From an uncultured bacterium (GTDB taxonomy: Bacteria; Bacillota; Clostridia; Lachnospirales; Lachnospiraceae): a stretch of 14,641 bases of DNA. Every line of letters begins with the position of its first letter. Position 1 is the stretch's first letter. The notes beneath the pieces are model-generated. The model was not told where the DNA came from. It saw only the letters and a list, made by a program, of their open reading frames with translations, and did not search any database. The stretch lies in contig CAMUHA010000073.1 in NCBI GenBank assembly GCA_947088515.1, positions 1-14,641 on the forward strand, given 5' to 3'. Below are positions 14,017-14,641 of the stretch, piece by piece. The translations under genes were made by a program, and so were the position numbers.

Positions 14017-14412
14017 ATGTATTATATAGCGATTATTATTATTGGGATAATTTTTATATGGAGAATTGCGGCAGGTTTCCGGAAAGGTATGGTAAAGGAA
14101 ATTATATCGCTGATTGCAATGACCGTTGCATGTTTTTGCATAGTGCTTATTATGGGAATTATTGGGAGCTATTTGGATAACGAAACAGGCAAAGTAGTTC
14201 AGATGGTGGCTGGGCTTTTTATAATATGTCTTGCATACCGTCTGATACATATCCTGTTTACTTCACTGGAACTGATTTCAAAACTTCCGGTAATTAAAGG
14301 GGTTGATAAAATCCTGGGGGCAATTGTTGGGATAGTGGAAGCGGGACTGATAGTGGGACTTCTGGTGTATTTCCTTAAAGGATGGGGGCTGTCGGTGATG
14401 GAACATATCTGA
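14017..14412 (+). CDS. CvpA-family membrane protein
   Basis: A 131-residue integral membrane protein with about four hydrophobic segments (about 2-16, 27-50, 61-82 and 98-119). The sequence GFRKGMVKEIISLIA after the first segment and VIKGVDKILGAIVGIVEAGLIVG near the end are typical of the CvpA (colicin V production) family. CvpA proteins are linked to envelope homeostasis and colicin export in enterobacteria, but their biochemical function is unknown. It is shorter than the usual 160-200 residues, with the ordinary core intact and little extra at the C-terminus. GGAAGG lies 5 bases before the ATG. It ends the three-gene group; no clear terminator follows it before the strong promoters at 14514. 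Confidence 0.87.
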   Translation: MYYIAIIIIGIIFIWRIAAGFRKGMVKEIISLIAMTVACFCIVLIMGIIGSYLDNETGKVVQMVAGLFIICLAYRLIHILFTSLELISKLPVIKGVDKILGAIVGIVEAGLIVGLLVYFLKGWGLSVMEHI

Positions 14413-14480
14413 AAAAGCATGTCTGTTCTTTTCGGTTTTCATCTTTCATATTCAATACAGCAGAAGATAATTATAATGTA

Positions 14481-14542
14481 ATTAAAAAAAATAAAAAAAT
14501 TTAAAAAAAAGTGTTGACATTATTTTCAATATTTGCTATTAT
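14481..14542 (+). promoter_or_regulatory. Strong promoter P1 with A-rich UP element
   Basis: TTGACA (14514-14519) and TATTAT (14537-14542) are 17 bases apart, with a TGC extended -10 at 14534-14536. An almost pure A/T tract (14481-14510) lies directly upstream as a UP element. This architecture is typical of rRNA and tRNA operons. No coding frame or RNA gene follows before the second promoter. Confidence 0.85.
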
Positions 14543-14579
14543 CTACAAGTCGCACGTCGCAAGACATGCTGACAAAGAT

Positions 14580-14641
14580 AAAAAATAAAAGATTTAAAAA
14601 AATCAAAAAAAGAGCTTGACAAAAAAGAGAGCGCATGATAA
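14580..14641 (+). promoter_or_regulatory. Second tandem promoter P2 (partial, cut by window edge)
   Basis: A further A-rich tract (14580-14612) precedes TTGACA (14616-14621). A -10 box at 17-base spacing would begin at 14639, where the window ends with TAA. Tandem promoters with UP elements suggest that a 16S rRNA gene starts just beyond the edge, though none of it is visible. Confidence 0.65.

Noticed and set aside
1..14641. Mobile elements, CRISPR arrays, phage genes, toxin-antitoxin pairs
   Set aside because: No transposase, integrase, regular spaced repeats or target-site duplications were seen; the window reads as stable core chromosome.

Overview
The window looks like ordinary chromosome from a low-to-mid GC Gram-positive anaerobe of the class Clostridia, most likely a Lachnospiraceae member. 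The basis is the AGGAGG-type ribosome-binding sites, the sigma-A promoters, the large Alu-containing SRP RNA, the clostridial-type DnaX/YbaB/RecR block, and several proteins that resemble families I know mainly from Lachnospiraceae. I see no transposase, integrase, phage gene, CRISPR array or toxin-antitoxin pair.

Layout. Positions 1-148 are the 3' end of a carbohydrate ABC-transporter ATPase, closed by a strong terminator. A CdaR/PucR-type regulator (248-1333) follows with its own promoter, then a poorly characterised Lachnospiraceae protein with a TTG start (1431-2426). Convergent to it, on the minus strand, is the SRP RNA (about 2428-2688) with a near-consensus promoter. The tRNA adenosine deaminase tadA (2887-3429) lies behind a repeat-rich leader and overlaps tail to tail with a MATE efflux gene (3367-4767, minus), which has a clear promoter and an operator-like palindrome at its transcription start. 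A lone GH32 beta-fructosidase (5106-6590) is followed by a minus-strand tRNA-Ser(CGA) with its own promoter and terminator. A phosphofructokinase (7109-8191) then leads into the conserved replication/repair block dnaX, ybaB, recR (8313-10911), to which galM (10913-11953) is appended one base after recR. A terminator ends that unit.

The last quarter holds three co-directional genes: an unrecognised tail-anchored protein, a membrane-anchored beta-propeller-like protein (DUF5711-like) and a CvpA-like membrane protein. After them come two strong tandem promoters with A-rich upstream elements. The second is cut by the window edge, and together they look like the start of an rRNA operon.

The genes fall into functional groups: sugar uptake and use (ABC ATPase, CdaR regulator, GH32, PFK, GalM), core information processing (SRP RNA, TadA, tRNA-Ser, DnaX, YbaB, RecR) and envelope functions (MATE, DUF5711-like, CvpA-like). 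I did not find a convincing new system. The most interesting leads are the competing inverted repeats before tadA, the stem that would hide the TTG start at 1431, the palindrome at the MATE start site, and the uncharacterised membrane trio before the putative rRNA operon.
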